From Monoplex corrugatus (taxonomy: Eukaryota; Mollusca; Gastropoda; Littorinimorpha; Ranellidae): a stretch of 64,000 nucleotides of DNA. The stretch covers positions 37,803,036 to 37,867,035 of the forward strand of contig JAPXFY010000030.1 in the NCBI GenBank assembly GCA_030674185.1, written 5' to 3'. Positions 32,032 to 42,792 of this stretch are shown here, piece after piece. A program made the position numbers and the translations under genes. Position 1 is the stretch's first letter. Every line of letters begins with the position of its first letter. The notes beneath the pieces are model-generated. The model searched no databases. It saw only the letters and a list, made by a program, of their open reading frames with translations, and was not told the origin of the DNA.

Positions 32032-32961
32032 TTGCATGTGTTTGAGTGCGTGAACATGTGTACACTAAAAATTATTAAGACAAGTACAAACATCTACAAC
32101 CTTCCAAGGAAACAAAACCTAAGGCTCCTAAATATAAACTGCCAAAGTATCGTAAACAAAAGAGCAGAGTTTGCGGCACTTCTTGACTATATTAAACCTG
32201 ACATAGTTTTTGGCACAGAATCTTGGTTACAAGAAAACAATCTGTCGGCAGAAGTGTTTCCAAAGACGTATGAAGTTTATAGGAAGGACCGCGGGACCCT
32301 TGGAGGAGGCGCATTCATATTAGTCCACAAGTCATTGATATCAACTGATGACACGAAGTTGGAAGGTGATTGCGAGACAATATGGGCCAAGATTCAGCTA
32401 AAAGAAAACCGAGATCTTCTCGTGGGCTGTTTTTTTATGCCGGACAGATCACAGGCAGACCTTGAACAACTTGACCGTATTCTGACCAAGATCAGCAAGA
32501 ACAAACGAGGTGGACAGGTTCTCCTAGCGGGGAATTTCAACTGTCCTGACATCAACTGGGAAACATGTACAGTACCTGCTGGAGCACCAGACCGAGCTGT
32601 ACAGGAAGAACTGGTGGACATAACTATCAACGCCCAGCTGACGCAAATCCACAACCAACCCACAAGGCTTGGAAATACGCTCGATTTGCTCTTTTGTACA
32701 AATCCATCCTTGGCAAAGTACACCGCTTCCATCCCTGGGTGCTCCGATCATGATGCCGTGGTTGCGGATTTCGACACCAGACCACGTAGGACAAAAGAAA
32801 AACCAAGAAAATGTCACCTCTTCTCCAAAGCAAACTGGGACGAGATGGGCAGGGACCTAAGTGGGCTCAAAGAGAAGGTCTACTCTATGAAAGAAAAAGG
32901 AGATCACGTGAACAGGCCCTTATACAAAATACTATTATACAGGCAGGAGAGATTAGTCTGA
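32032..32961 (+). pseudogene. CR1/L2-like LINE ORF2, endonuclease only
   Basis: APE-type endonuclease domain of the same element as the ORF1 upstream. Motifs in order: RLLNINCQSIVNKRAEF, DIVFGTESWL (catalytic Glu), GGGAFILVHKSL, LLAGNFNCPDINW, LGNTLDLLFC and PGCSDHDAVVADFD (SDH catalytic motif intact). In the usual GDFN motif the first Asp is Asn here (AGNFN), which would be expected to impair activity. The reading frame ends at 32961, just after the endonuclease. The reverse transcriptase is missing, replaced by an unrelated minus-strand LINE end. About 309 residues compared with about 900 for a full ORF2. Confidence 0.88.
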
Positions 32962-32986
32962 TGACAGACTTGCAAACTAAGGCTCT

Positions 32987-33253
32987 TCAGGTTAGATGAG
33001 TTTGAAAGAGGTGGGTTTTCAGGTGCCGTTTGAAGGTTGAGAAACACTTAGTTTTTCTGAGAGACAGTGGTAGAGAGTTCCATACATTTGGGCCAAAGAC
33101 AGAGAAAGATGTTTTACCAAAGGTGTCTAGAGAGAAGCGAGGAACAGTCAACAGTGAGGTGTCAGAAGAGCGGAGCGTTCGAGAAGGTTTGTAACTCTGC
33201 AGGAGGTTGGCAAGATAGGATGGAAGATGGAAGTCCATGATCGTCAACGCCAT
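32987..33253 (-). mobile_element. CR1/Rex-like LINE C-terminus
   Basis: Minus strand reads SDTSLLTVPRFSLDTFGKTS, FSVFGPNVWNSLPLSLRKTK, FSTFKRHLKTHLFQ and stop. RSSDTxLLxxPR, FGxxSFSxxGPxxWNSLPxxLR and FKxxLKTHLF are the standard ending of CR1-type polyproteins. A 35 bp plus-strand stub of the RTE-like LINE (GATGGAAGTCCATGATCGTC) overlaps its upstream edge at 33225-33258. Confidence 0.8.
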
Positions 33254-33257
33254 GTGT

Positions 33258-33600
33258 CTTTTGATTGTGTCTCCATCTTTATCTTCCTTTGGCTAGCTCT
33301 TCTGTGCATGAGCGCAGTACATGTTTCACTGTTTGCCCTGGCAGAGCAGACATGCAAAGGTATCTGACTTCCTTCATTTCACCAGACCTGCATTCGAGGG
33401 AGGTCATATACAGATCTGAGAATGAAATTGATGCTGAATGGGGCCACATGCATATGTCATTATAGCTGAGACTTGTTTGGAGTGCACCATTCAAACATAG
33501 TTCATTGCCCCTGTCAGCCTTGTTGAACTTCCTTTTGGATTCTTTTGACAACCTCTTCTTCATTAACCTCCCGTATTACCTTGTCCATTTTTGCTTTTCC
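33258..33600 (-). mobile_element. LINE polyprotein tail fragment
   Basis: On the minus strand one frame reads SALPGQTVKHVLRSCTEELA and KGR, recalling the HVLSSCxxALxxGRYRWRHD motif seen near the end of many LINE polyproteins. Upstream is FNKADRGNELCLNGALQTSL. Stops and a frame change are present. The family is uncertain. Confidence 0.4.
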
Positions 33601-34140
33601 CTTTGGCCGTTGACCGCCATTCCACTTATGCTGACCCCATTCCCTGCCTATTGGTTTGTGCGTGAATTGTTAATTCTCTGATCACGAGGCGTTCTGACAC
33701 TGTGTCCACTGCCTCATGGACTTTATACTTTCTGCTAATCTTCAGATTGGGCACTATCGATGTCACAACATATCTTCTAAATCCTCAAGCATGCTCAGAA
33801 ACCTGACCTTTCCCACCATATACACCTCAATGATGGATTGTAAAGGGCAGCTTCAGATTTGTCTGCAGACAATAGAGTACAGTATCAGTGAGACACGATG
33901 GGACACCAGTTCCCTGTTTATTTGTTGATTTTGGCCTCCATGGATTTCACTGTGCTACTACTGATTGTGTATATCATTAGAGGCCAGACGAACCTGAGAA
34001 TCAGTGTGATCCACAGGCACCAGACTTTGTATTTGCTAATGAAGCCACACTGGTCTACTACTTGCAGAATTGTTTTGCTATTTGCTTGTTTTTTTTTGTT
34101 TTTTTTTGGGGGGGGGGGGGTTGTACCACTTTTTGTATCT
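33601..34140. other. Unassigned spacer
   Basis: Moderate-complexity sequence. Short ORFs have no domain; a poly-G run lies at 34107-34120. Nothing further is supported. Confidence 0.5.
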
Positions 34141-34745
34141 TCCAGGGAATCATCATCCCAACTTCCAGGTCCATACAACTGGAATGAGCTTTCCCCTTGT
34201 CTATTGGACAGTCACACAGTCAAATATAACTTAAAGCCACACCTTTGTGTCCAGCAGTGATCTCCCCCTGTCTATTGGACAGTCACACAGTCATATGTAA
34301 TATGAAGACACACCTTTGTGTCCAGCAGTGATCTCCCCCTGTCTATTGGACAGTCACACAGTCAAATGTAATATGAAGTCACACCTTTGTGTCCAGCAGT
34401 GATCTCCCTTGTCTATTGGACAGTCACACAGTCAAATGTAATATGAAGTCACACCTTTGTGTCCAGCAGTGATCTCCCCTGTCTATTGGACAGTCACACA
34501 GTCAAATGTAATATGAAGACACACCTTTGTGTCCAGCAGTGATCTCCCCTGTCTATTGGACAATCACACAGTCAAATGTAATATGAAGACACACCTTTGT
34601 GTCCAGCAGTGATCTCCCCCTGTCTATTGGACAGTCACACAGTCAAATGTAATATGAAGACACACCTTTGTGTCCAGCAGTGATCTCCCCTGTCTATTGG
34701 ACAATCACACAGTCAAATGTAATTTGAAGACACACCTTTGTGTCT
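34141..34745 (+). repeat. About 71 bp tandem array derived from a LINE 3' end
   Basis: The first unit is coding-like: PGPYNWNELSPCLLDSHTVK then YNLKPHLCVQQ and stop, which is the WNxLP...LKxHL end of a CR1-like polyprotein. Seven further units repeat TGATCTCCCCTGTCTATTGG, ACAGTCACACAGTCAAATGT and ACACCTTTGTGTCCAGCAG. The units after the first include the stop codon, so the amplified piece is the last part of the ORF plus the start of its 3' UTR. Confidence 0.85.
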
Positions 34746-34845
34746 GGCAAGGATTCCTCCTGTGTGTGCCCACCATTTTGTCCTTCTCCCGTCCTGGTCT
34801 GAGTGTGTTTTGTACACTTGAGTTTTTGTCGTTACAGGTTGGAGG

Positions 34846-34964
34846 TTTGGTGAATGATGAGATTGGTCACTTTAAATTGATTTGTGTATCAAGATTTCGC
34901 ACGATATAAATGTCATATCACCATCATCATCACCATCATCATCGTCATCATCATCATCATCATC

Positions 34965-35052
<88 letters not shown>

Positions 35053-35235
35053 TCATCGTCGTCATCATCGTCATCATCATGACCATCACATCATCATCAT
35101 CATCGTCAACATTATCATTGTTATTATTCCTATTATTATCATTGTTGTTATTATTATCTTTAGTATTACTATCATTTTGATTGTTATGATTGTTGTTGTT
35201 ATTGTTGTTTTGTTGCTGTTGTTATTAACACAATG
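34846..35235 (+). repeat. Element tail plus (CAT/CGT)n trinucleotide tract
   Basis: TTTGGTGAATGATGAGATTG...GTATCAAGATTTCGCAC (34848-34905) is shared with 28660-28715. It is followed by (CAT)n, (CGT)n and (TTAT)n stretches to about 35235. Such a tail followed by a trinucleotide run is typical of a retroposon 3' end. Confidence 0.6.
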
Positions 35236-35394
35236 GCACTACACATTACTGGATAAGTTGGCTTATACGCCAAGACCTGTCCGAACAGATAGGAGCTATT
35301 GTGTGGTGTGGTATGTACCAGGACATGGACAAGACAAATCAAATTTGTTTACTGCCAATCAAATTATCACGGATTGTTCCTCAGATGTGAAGCT

Positions 35395-35815
35395 TGGACA
35401 GTCAACAGGCAAAGTTGGAACAAGATTGGGGCAGCTGAAATCTGTTTTTTAAAAGAATATGAAGTGTTCCATGGACAGCAAAAACAAAAACCCCAAAAAC
35501 CCAAACAAACAAACAAATGAGACAGTCTTGAAATAAGCAACACAAACAGAACATTGCTGAAAAAGATTAGGAAAATACAAGCAATATGTATAGGACATTT
35601 TATGAGACAAGAGAAATTTTCAGCACCTAGTCACAACAGAAAAGCTAGAGGGAAACAGAGCGTCAGTGTTAAACAGTTTTGCAGCATGGATGCAGACGGC
35701 AAGGGCAGGAGATATATTTGCAGTAACAAAAGAGATTTGTATGGAGTGCCATGATCGCCAAGGCCATACGCCATGGCACACGATGATGATGATGATGATG
35801 ATGATGATGAAAGTT
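35395..35815 (+). mobile_element. RTE-like LINE C-terminus, decayed
   Basis: GTCAACAGGCAAAGTTGGAA (compare GTCAACAAGCAAAGCCAGAA at 52265), GAGACAGTCTTGAAATAAGC, ATAGGACATTTTATGAGACA, GGAGTGCCATGATCGCCAAG and a (GAT)n tail at 35782-35810. Insertions and stops throughout. Confidence 0.8.
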
Positions 35816-36935
35816 ATCACACTTATCCACTTTGGATACAAAACTTGTTTGGGTACAAACAAAGTGTTTGTCATCCATCCTCTTTTCAACGTCAGCCAAC
35901 AGTTCATGAAGCAACGGGTTTGTTGTTTGTTTGTTGTTGATTTTTTAAGGAATGAGTACACTGTTTAAAGTGCTGTACATTATATGAAATGTCTGTTTTG
36001 TCAGTTATTCTTGTTCTTAATGATGAAACAAAACATGTCCACACTTTGACGAATCGAGACTCGTGTAACAGACTTGTCAAATAACAAAATGGCTTGAACA
36101 GACGATACTGACGGGCGAGCTAAATCATAGCAAATGATGTTGCTCTGCTGTGTACGTTGTATTGTGAGCTTGTGCAAGTTTCTACAAAGAATGTGTTTCA
36201 AAACGGTTGACACTGACTTGCCTTGAGAGTGATCTTCCTTGGTGAGTTCTTCTCTGGGATAATCATCTTGCCGAAGTCAAGATCTGTGGCAACTCAATTC
36301 AATTTGAGAAGGTGGCATCGAGCAAGAATATTGTGGCGTGCACATTCAGAAAACTGCATTCAAGATGTTGATGTCAAACAGAGATCTAACACATTGTAAA
36401 ATGGGAAAAGCCATGCCACTCAATCTTCATTTATTGTTGTTGTGGATGTTGCCTACAACGTATCTATAGTTTGCTAGTTGTGGCAAAACTCTACATTTTC
36501 GTCACGTCCTTCAGATAGTGAGCTCTAAATTTACCCTTTAAGTAATTTAACACTGTCATACTTTGGTAAGGCTACTCATCACAATTCAATGCAGAATCTA
36601 GCTGTTCATGTTCTAGTGGTCTCTTTTACTTTTTGCTTCTCATTTCCAATGAATCGACGCATACATAAAGAGAACGTGGCGCAGATTTCATTTTGAAATC
36701 GTCAGGCAACATGCAGGTAAAACATGGAAGAAGACGTAGTAGTCATTGAGTTTGTCCAGTTCTAAAGACAGGCCTAGCTCACTCTCTGTGGAATGTTGCA
36801 GCTCTCAGGAGTTATGTGCATACCAGCCCAGATTATAATGATTAAACGTACACATTGCTGAATTCTGTTCGTCTATTCTTGCCAGAGGTTTCACTATCTA
36901 CTGACAGAAGCACTCTGACATTATTTATAAAAGAT
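35816..36935. other. Spacer without recognised feature
   Basis: Complex, non-repetitive sequence; short ORFs only (for example minus strand 36213-36001) with no recognised domain. No RNA gene seen. Confidence 0.6.
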
Positions 36936-36941
36936 TGTCTT

Positions 36942-37054
36942 CTACACACACGCGCACGCACACACGTGCACATGCAAACACACGCATACACACACACACA
37001 CACACACACGCACACACACACACACATAAACACACACACTCACATAAACACACA

Positions 37055-37098
<44 letters not shown>

Positions 37099-37136
37099 CA
37101 CACACACATAAACACACACACTCACATAAACACACA

Positions 37137-37189
<53 letters not shown>

Positions 37190-37195
37190 GTATAT
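36942..37195. repeat. (CA)n microsatellite with duplicated 90 bp block
   Basis: CA tract in which the pattern ACACATAAACACACACACTC, ACATAAACACACACACACAT occurs twice (37020-37065 and 37108-37145). Confidence 0.95.
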
Positions 37196-37229
37196 TTTTT
37201 CAATCACAAATGAATATGATTTATGTTCT

Positions 37230-37572
37230 AAGTCGTCGTCGGCCTCTTTACATCTCAGGAGATGATAGTCTGCACCAGGAGGCGTTGTGGTCATGACGTG
37301 CACTTTCTGCTGTGGCTGTGCAGGCCGATTCTTGAGTGGCAATCTCTGTCACATCTGCCACATACAAATTGAGTCGCTGTTGTCTGGTTTCTGGAACGTT
37401 GCTTGCGAAGAGCCCTTTTCTCATCTGCACTTTGCGCTCTCCTCCTCTCCGCATTCACAACGCCTTGCTGAACGGCTGTCCGCCATGCTGCCCTGTCTTC
37501 CGCCAGAGTCTCCCAAGAGCCTGGGTCAATCCCTGAGCTTCTAAGGTCCCTTTTGCATGCGTCTACAAAGAT
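37230..37572 (-). mobile_element. LINE C-terminus with zinc-finger-like end (copy 2)
   Basis: Nearly identical to 24220-24540. On the minus strand it reads ACKRDLRSSGIDPGSWETLA, EDRAAWRTAVQQGVVNAERR, KRALRKQRSRNQTTATQFVC, GRCDRDCHSRIGLHSH. It is shorter at its 5' side and joins T-rich sequence near 37573. The two copies differ by a few substitutions and small indels, so the family has been active fairly recently. Confidence 0.88.
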
Positions 37573-38389
37573 TATGGTGTTCCTGCAGCTATTTACAGGA
37601 ATGGGGGAAGATGTGCTTCTTGACAAGCTAACAATCATGCAGCAGTCTGTATGGCAGAATGAAGTGGTTCATCAAGACTTTGTCCTGGGTTGTATTTGTC
37701 TTTGTCTTTGTTCTTGATTTTGGTCTTTTTGGATATTTTTCTGTTTTGTTGTTGTTGTTGTTTTTGTTGTTTCTTGTTCTTTTTGCTTGTGTATTTTGCT
37801 GTTTTTTGTGTCTTTTTCGTTCAGCATTGTAATTTTACTTAGTTTATTTTTGGTTTGGTTATGATATTTAGTTTCTTGTTGTTTTTGCTTATCTTTTTCG
37901 TAACGCTCTTATTAGTGGTGGTTGTTTTTCTTTGTCTTTTTCTTTTTGCTTTGTCATTTTTCTTCGTGCTCTTTGTGTTTTAGTTCTAGCATGTGTTGTC
38001 ATTGTTCTTATGTTCATGCTGTTGTGGTTTTTCGTTTTAGTGATTTGTTTGTTTGTTTGTTTGTTTGGGTCTTTGTTTTTGCTTTTTGTTTTGTGTTCAT
38101 TCCCCCCTATTTTGTTGCTGGCTTTCTTAATACTGTTTAAGCTGTGTTTGTTTCTGCTTTGTTGTTGCTTTTGATTCTGTTTCCTTGTGATATTCGTTCC
38201 GTCTTTTTTTTTTAATCTTGATCCGATTTTTGTTGATGTTTACGTTTTTTCTTCATTTTGATGTACCTTTTGTTCTTGTCATTGTTCCCTTTCACTTTTT
38301 TCTTCGTGCTTTTCTTGGTGATGTGCTTTGCATTGGGTTTCTGTTTTGAGTTGTAGATGTGGTAGTAGTTTTTGTTGTTCTGTTTTCCC
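37573..38389. other. T/G-rich low-complexity spacer
   Basis: GTTTTTGTTGTTG-rich sequence that grades into the 30 bp array. Phe/Leu/Cys-rich ORFs have no domain and are compositional. Confidence 0.65.
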
Positions 38390-39012
38390 GTTTTGCGGTT
38401 GTTTTTGCCTTCTTTCTGTTCTGCTCTGTAGTTTTTGCCTTTTGTCCGTTCTGCTCAGTAGTTTTTGCCTTCTTTCTGTTCTGCTCTGTAGTTTTTGTCT
38501 TCTGTCTGTTCTGCTCTGTAGTTTTTGCCATCTTTCTGTTCTGCTCAGTAGTTTTTGCCTTCTTTCTGTTCTGCTCTGTAGTTTTTGCCTTCTTTCTGTT
38601 CTGCTCTGTAGTTTTTGCCTTCTGTCTGTTCTGCTCTGTAGTTTTTGCCTTCTGTCTGTTCTGCTCTGTAGTTTTTGCCTTCTTTTTGTTCTGCTCTGTA
38701 GTTTTTGCCTTCTTTTTGTTCTGCTCTGTAGTTTTTGCCTTCTGTCTGTTCTACTCTGTAGTTTTTGCCTTCTGTCTGTTCTACTCTGCAGTTTTTGCCT
38801 TCTTTCTGTTCTGCTCTGTAGTTTTTGCCTTTTGTCCGTTCTGCTCAGTAGTTTTTGCCTTTTTTCTGTTCTGCTCTGTAGTTTTTGCCTTCTGTCTGTT
38901 CTGCTCTGTAGTTTTTGCCTTCTGTCTGTTCTGCTCTGTAGTTTTTGCCTTCTTTCTGTTCTGCTCTGTAGTTTTTGCCTTCTGTCTGTTCTGCTCTGCA
39001 GTTTTTATTATT
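38390..39012 (+). repeat. 30 bp minisatellite, about 21 copies, pyrimidine-rich
   Basis: Unit GTTTTTGCCTTCTTTCTGTT plus CTGCTCTGTA. Each junction reads TTCTGTTCTGCTCTGTAG|TTTTTGCC, a good polypyrimidine-AG acceptor match. Variants TTTGTCCG/TTCTGTCT/TTCTTTTT define subtypes. Long ORFs (VVFAFCLFCS) are artefacts. Confidence 0.93.
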
Positions 39013-41127
39013 TGCGCTTTTTATGCTCTTAGTGTTGTGGTTCCGTTATCAGTTGACATTATTCTTAAATCCTACGTACATTCACAAGTGTTGAGTCATC
39101 AGACTATTGGTCGCCTTCAGAAAGAGACGTTGGGAGAGGAACAGCCTCAGATCTAATCTTCTGTGGCCTGGACCAGCAAGGTTTGGGGCTTTTCCTGAGA
39201 TTTCGAACCAGGGGGATGGGAATGATGGAGAAGGGAAGGAGAATGACGGAGAACAGAAGAGTGAAAAAAGAAAGGTGGAGAGGATGAGGGAGTGGTGATG
39301 AGGGATGTAGAGTGTGTGTTAAGGAATCGGTTAGTGGTGGTGGATTTTTAAGTGGTGGATTGGTGAGGAATGGGAAGCAAGAGACTATAAAGCACTGTCA
39401 AGCAAGTTTGAAAGGGACAGAGATGTAGTGGTGATTGTGTGCTGTGGTTATGGTCAGTTGTGTTTGGAGATGCTTCTGGAACTACAGACTTATGATGCTT
39501 CTTTGGAGGCTGGGATCTGTACAGATTGTACAAGAAATCCTGACCGTATATTTTACATGCACGGAAGATGGAACATCAAGGGGTGCCTACCTAAATACAT
39601 TCTCATGAAAATTACAACTTTTACAGGACAGCAATTTTAAACTGTCAAAGCCATACAAAAAAGCAATGCGTTATTCCGCCATTATAATCATACTGAAAAG
39701 TAAGCCAGTTCTGTTCAGTGGCATATTGAGATCTTTCATGGTGCGTCATTAGCTATTAACATTTTTAACGTTTCTGTAAACAAGTCATATATAGCGTCCT
39801 CATACATTTGTTTAAGCAAACCTATATGGCCAAACCAGTCTGCGGTATCACTGTAGCAATCATTGAAGCACTTATGCAGTCTGAAGAAGACACAGATTTC
39901 AGGTGATACAAGTGCTGTGCTGCTGTAATTTGCTTTGCTCCTTTAATACGAAAGCATTTTCCTTGCAGATTTGACTTGTGCACAATACATTATACAGAAA
40001 TGACGTTATGCAGCAGAAGTAAAATGCAATCTATTTTATTCTCAGTTTGTGGCCATGGACATGATTTCTTTTTCTTAAAATTGGCAATGTTAAGTGTAAA
40101 TAATATGTGAGAAAAATGATTAAATTCAAACAAATTATGTCATAAAAACAAAGATGATAAACACAAAGCTATGTAATGATAATCAATGTTTATGGTCTCA
40201 TCATAATGCCATTGTTTCTTCCCTGAAAAAATTAAAAAGAAAGAAGACCAGCTGTTTCCACCTAACTGCAGACAGGCTGATAACTGTTAATGCTGCAATG
40301 TGGTAGAAATCACAGCTTTGTTTAATACAAAAAGTCACCACACAATATTTAGGTAAACGTTTGTATCTGTGCATGCTTGTACAGGTGTGTTTGTGTGAGT
40401 GATCTAGAAGAAGGCATTGCAGCCTGGCCCCCTTATAGTGTAATGAATGTAGGTCCAAAACACCTGTCTGTAGGGTCTTCTTCTTCGAGTTCCTCCTGCC
40501 ATCCACTCTTCCTAGTGTTCTCTGAAACTAATGTGGTGTAACACACACATACACACGCATACACAGACAAATAAACACTGTTTTTACGAAAGAAAATGTG
40601 AAGAAAACATTCATGACACCCTTGACATATAGGATTACACATTGCAACAACCCACACGTCTGTTTCCTTACCTGTCATTACGTCTTTACAGTTTAATTCT
40701 TATTTTCATTTGTTTATGTAAATGAAACAGAACGCGTTAATTTTTAAGAGAAATTGAAGCATGTTGTAAAACAAAACTAAAAACACGAATATACATCAAT
40801 AGTTATGGCCTCCTGAAATGTTGTTGCAGAGATGTACTGAAGAAGAAACAACAAGGATTATTGATTTCAGACAAGGTGTTACATACATGCAGATGATACT
40901 CAAGAAAAAACATTGATTATTGATTTCTGACACTGTTACACAAATGATACTCAAGAAAAGACAACAATAATTATTGATTTCTGACATTTTCTTCACATTG
41001 ACTCTATATTCAAAAGGCTTGTTTTCTGCGTGAGACACAACTTTATCAATGGAAAGAACAGAGTGCAAAGAGAAATCAAGAGAGCAAACTGTTGGACATT
41101 TAAGTGATACTTAAGTAATGTAGCCTA

Positions 41128-41174
<47 letters not shown>

Positions 41175-42539
41175 TCTGCATGGGTATACGTGTGCATAGC
41201 GTACTGCACCATAATGTGAAGCATGCAGGTCGCTTAACTGTTAAAGTATGATAATGATTGCTGGTGTATTCAACAAAGGGAATTGTTGTATGGTAAATTG
41301 TGTAAATGAGAAACCACCATTTTTTTTAAGGAGACGCACCACAATCATTCTGATCAGTAGTGGGATGGAAAACTACCACACAAAAGCAGTGGGATAGAAA
41401 TCCACCACAGAAGGATTAAATAAATACATGACGAAACACTGCACACAAATCACAATTAGAATAGAGATATACACATGAATGTAACGAAAATCAAAAGAAC
41501 AGAAGTGTATTTGATGTGTGAGACTTGTAAGAGTGTTTGTAATCAATATGAAGGGAACATGACTGCACAGCATCATGTTACTGTCTGCCTGACAATAAAT
41601 CAAGCGATTTATCAGTGAACAAAATATTCTTGTTGTTTCTCTCACTTTAACTGTAGCACGGCATAAATCATTTCAGTAACTCCTGTTCACCATAGCACCA
41701 TGTGCTTCAATCCGTTCACCATTGTAACTCACGCACAATGACATAAATCATGTGCGTTCATTGTTCTGTGATTTATGGTGTGATTGAGCTTGAAAGAAAG
41801 GCTTCTGTTTTCAGAGAAGTGGGTAGGTGGGATGGTGGGTATATCATATGCTTATTATGAAAATGAAAAGTTCGTTTGTGATTAGGAAAGTGTGTGTATG
41901 GGAAGGAGAGGGTGAGTGTGCGTGTGTAGAGCTCATGGTTTTATAAGCATTGCCAGATAACTTATATCACTAGAGAGTGAAACTTGTGGCGAGAATAGTA
42001 GACGAATATAATTCAGTCATGTGTATGTTTTACCGACATAATCTGGGCTGGTGTGCACGTAAATGTCGATAGCCTTAATATTTCACAAAGAGTGATCTGG
42101 GCCTATCATAAGAATTGGAGAAAAGTGCATGGTACTTTCTTCTTCTTCTGCCAATCCCAAGACGTTTTTTGTCGTGTAAATTCTGACCCATTGAAACTGA
42201 AAAGTAACAAAGTATGTAAGACTACATTCTATATTACATTAAGGTGGGTAGGCCTTTTAGAGTTATGACAACTGTTAGGCTACTTGAAGAAGTGAATTTG
42301 GAGCATACTGTCTTCCTGGAAAAGTGACCAAAAAGTTAGCTCTTTGTCATACTAGTGAAACGTCTTTATGGTATAGGTCACAGCAACAACAACGTCAACA
42401 ACAATCACAACGAATAATTGGTGAATCATCACCATCCTCGTACTCCTCCCCATTTTTGTTATTTACAGAAACAATGAAAACAACAATTTGACAAAAACAA
42501 GTTTTACAATAAGATAAGCCTTGTAGAATATGACACCTG
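39013..42539. other. Long non-repetitive intergenic stretch
   Basis: About 3.5 kb with no clear gene. ORFs of up to 101 codons (for example 40506-40201 minus, 39428-39640 plus) have no recognised domain or splice context. (TC)n at 41129-41177. Near 40830-40980 a 60-70 bp segment (ATTATTGATTTCTGACA, GATACTCAAGAAAA) is repeated three times with divergence. Confidence 0.6.
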
Positions 42540-42792
42540 TTAGGCTACTTGATAAAGAAGATTAGGCAAACACAAGCAACTTTTATAGGCAATTTTATGA
42601 GGAAAGGGGAATTAGAGTGCCTGGTCACAACAGGAAAGCTGGAGGGAAAGAGAACACATGGTAGACCCAGGGATTTGCAGGGTGGCCAAAGAGACAGAGG
42701 GTGGAAGATACAGTTGCAGCAACAGGGAGTAGATGCATATGGAGGGCCATGATCGCCAACGCCATGCAGCAAGTCACATGATGATGATGATA
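42540..42792 (+). mobile_element. RTE-like LINE C-terminus, decayed
   Basis: IKKIRQTQATFIGNFMRKGE and LECLVTTGKLEGKRTHGRPR read in frame, then the copy loses frame; GGGCCATGATCGCCAACGCC and a (GAT)n tail follow at 42778-42792. Confidence 0.85.

Noticed and set aside
31048..32037. 329-codon minus-strand ORF of SFFLV repeats, apparently a membrane protein
   Set aside because: It is the antisense of the GGAGACGAGGAAGAA array inside a LINE. The repeat period alone keeps the frame open.
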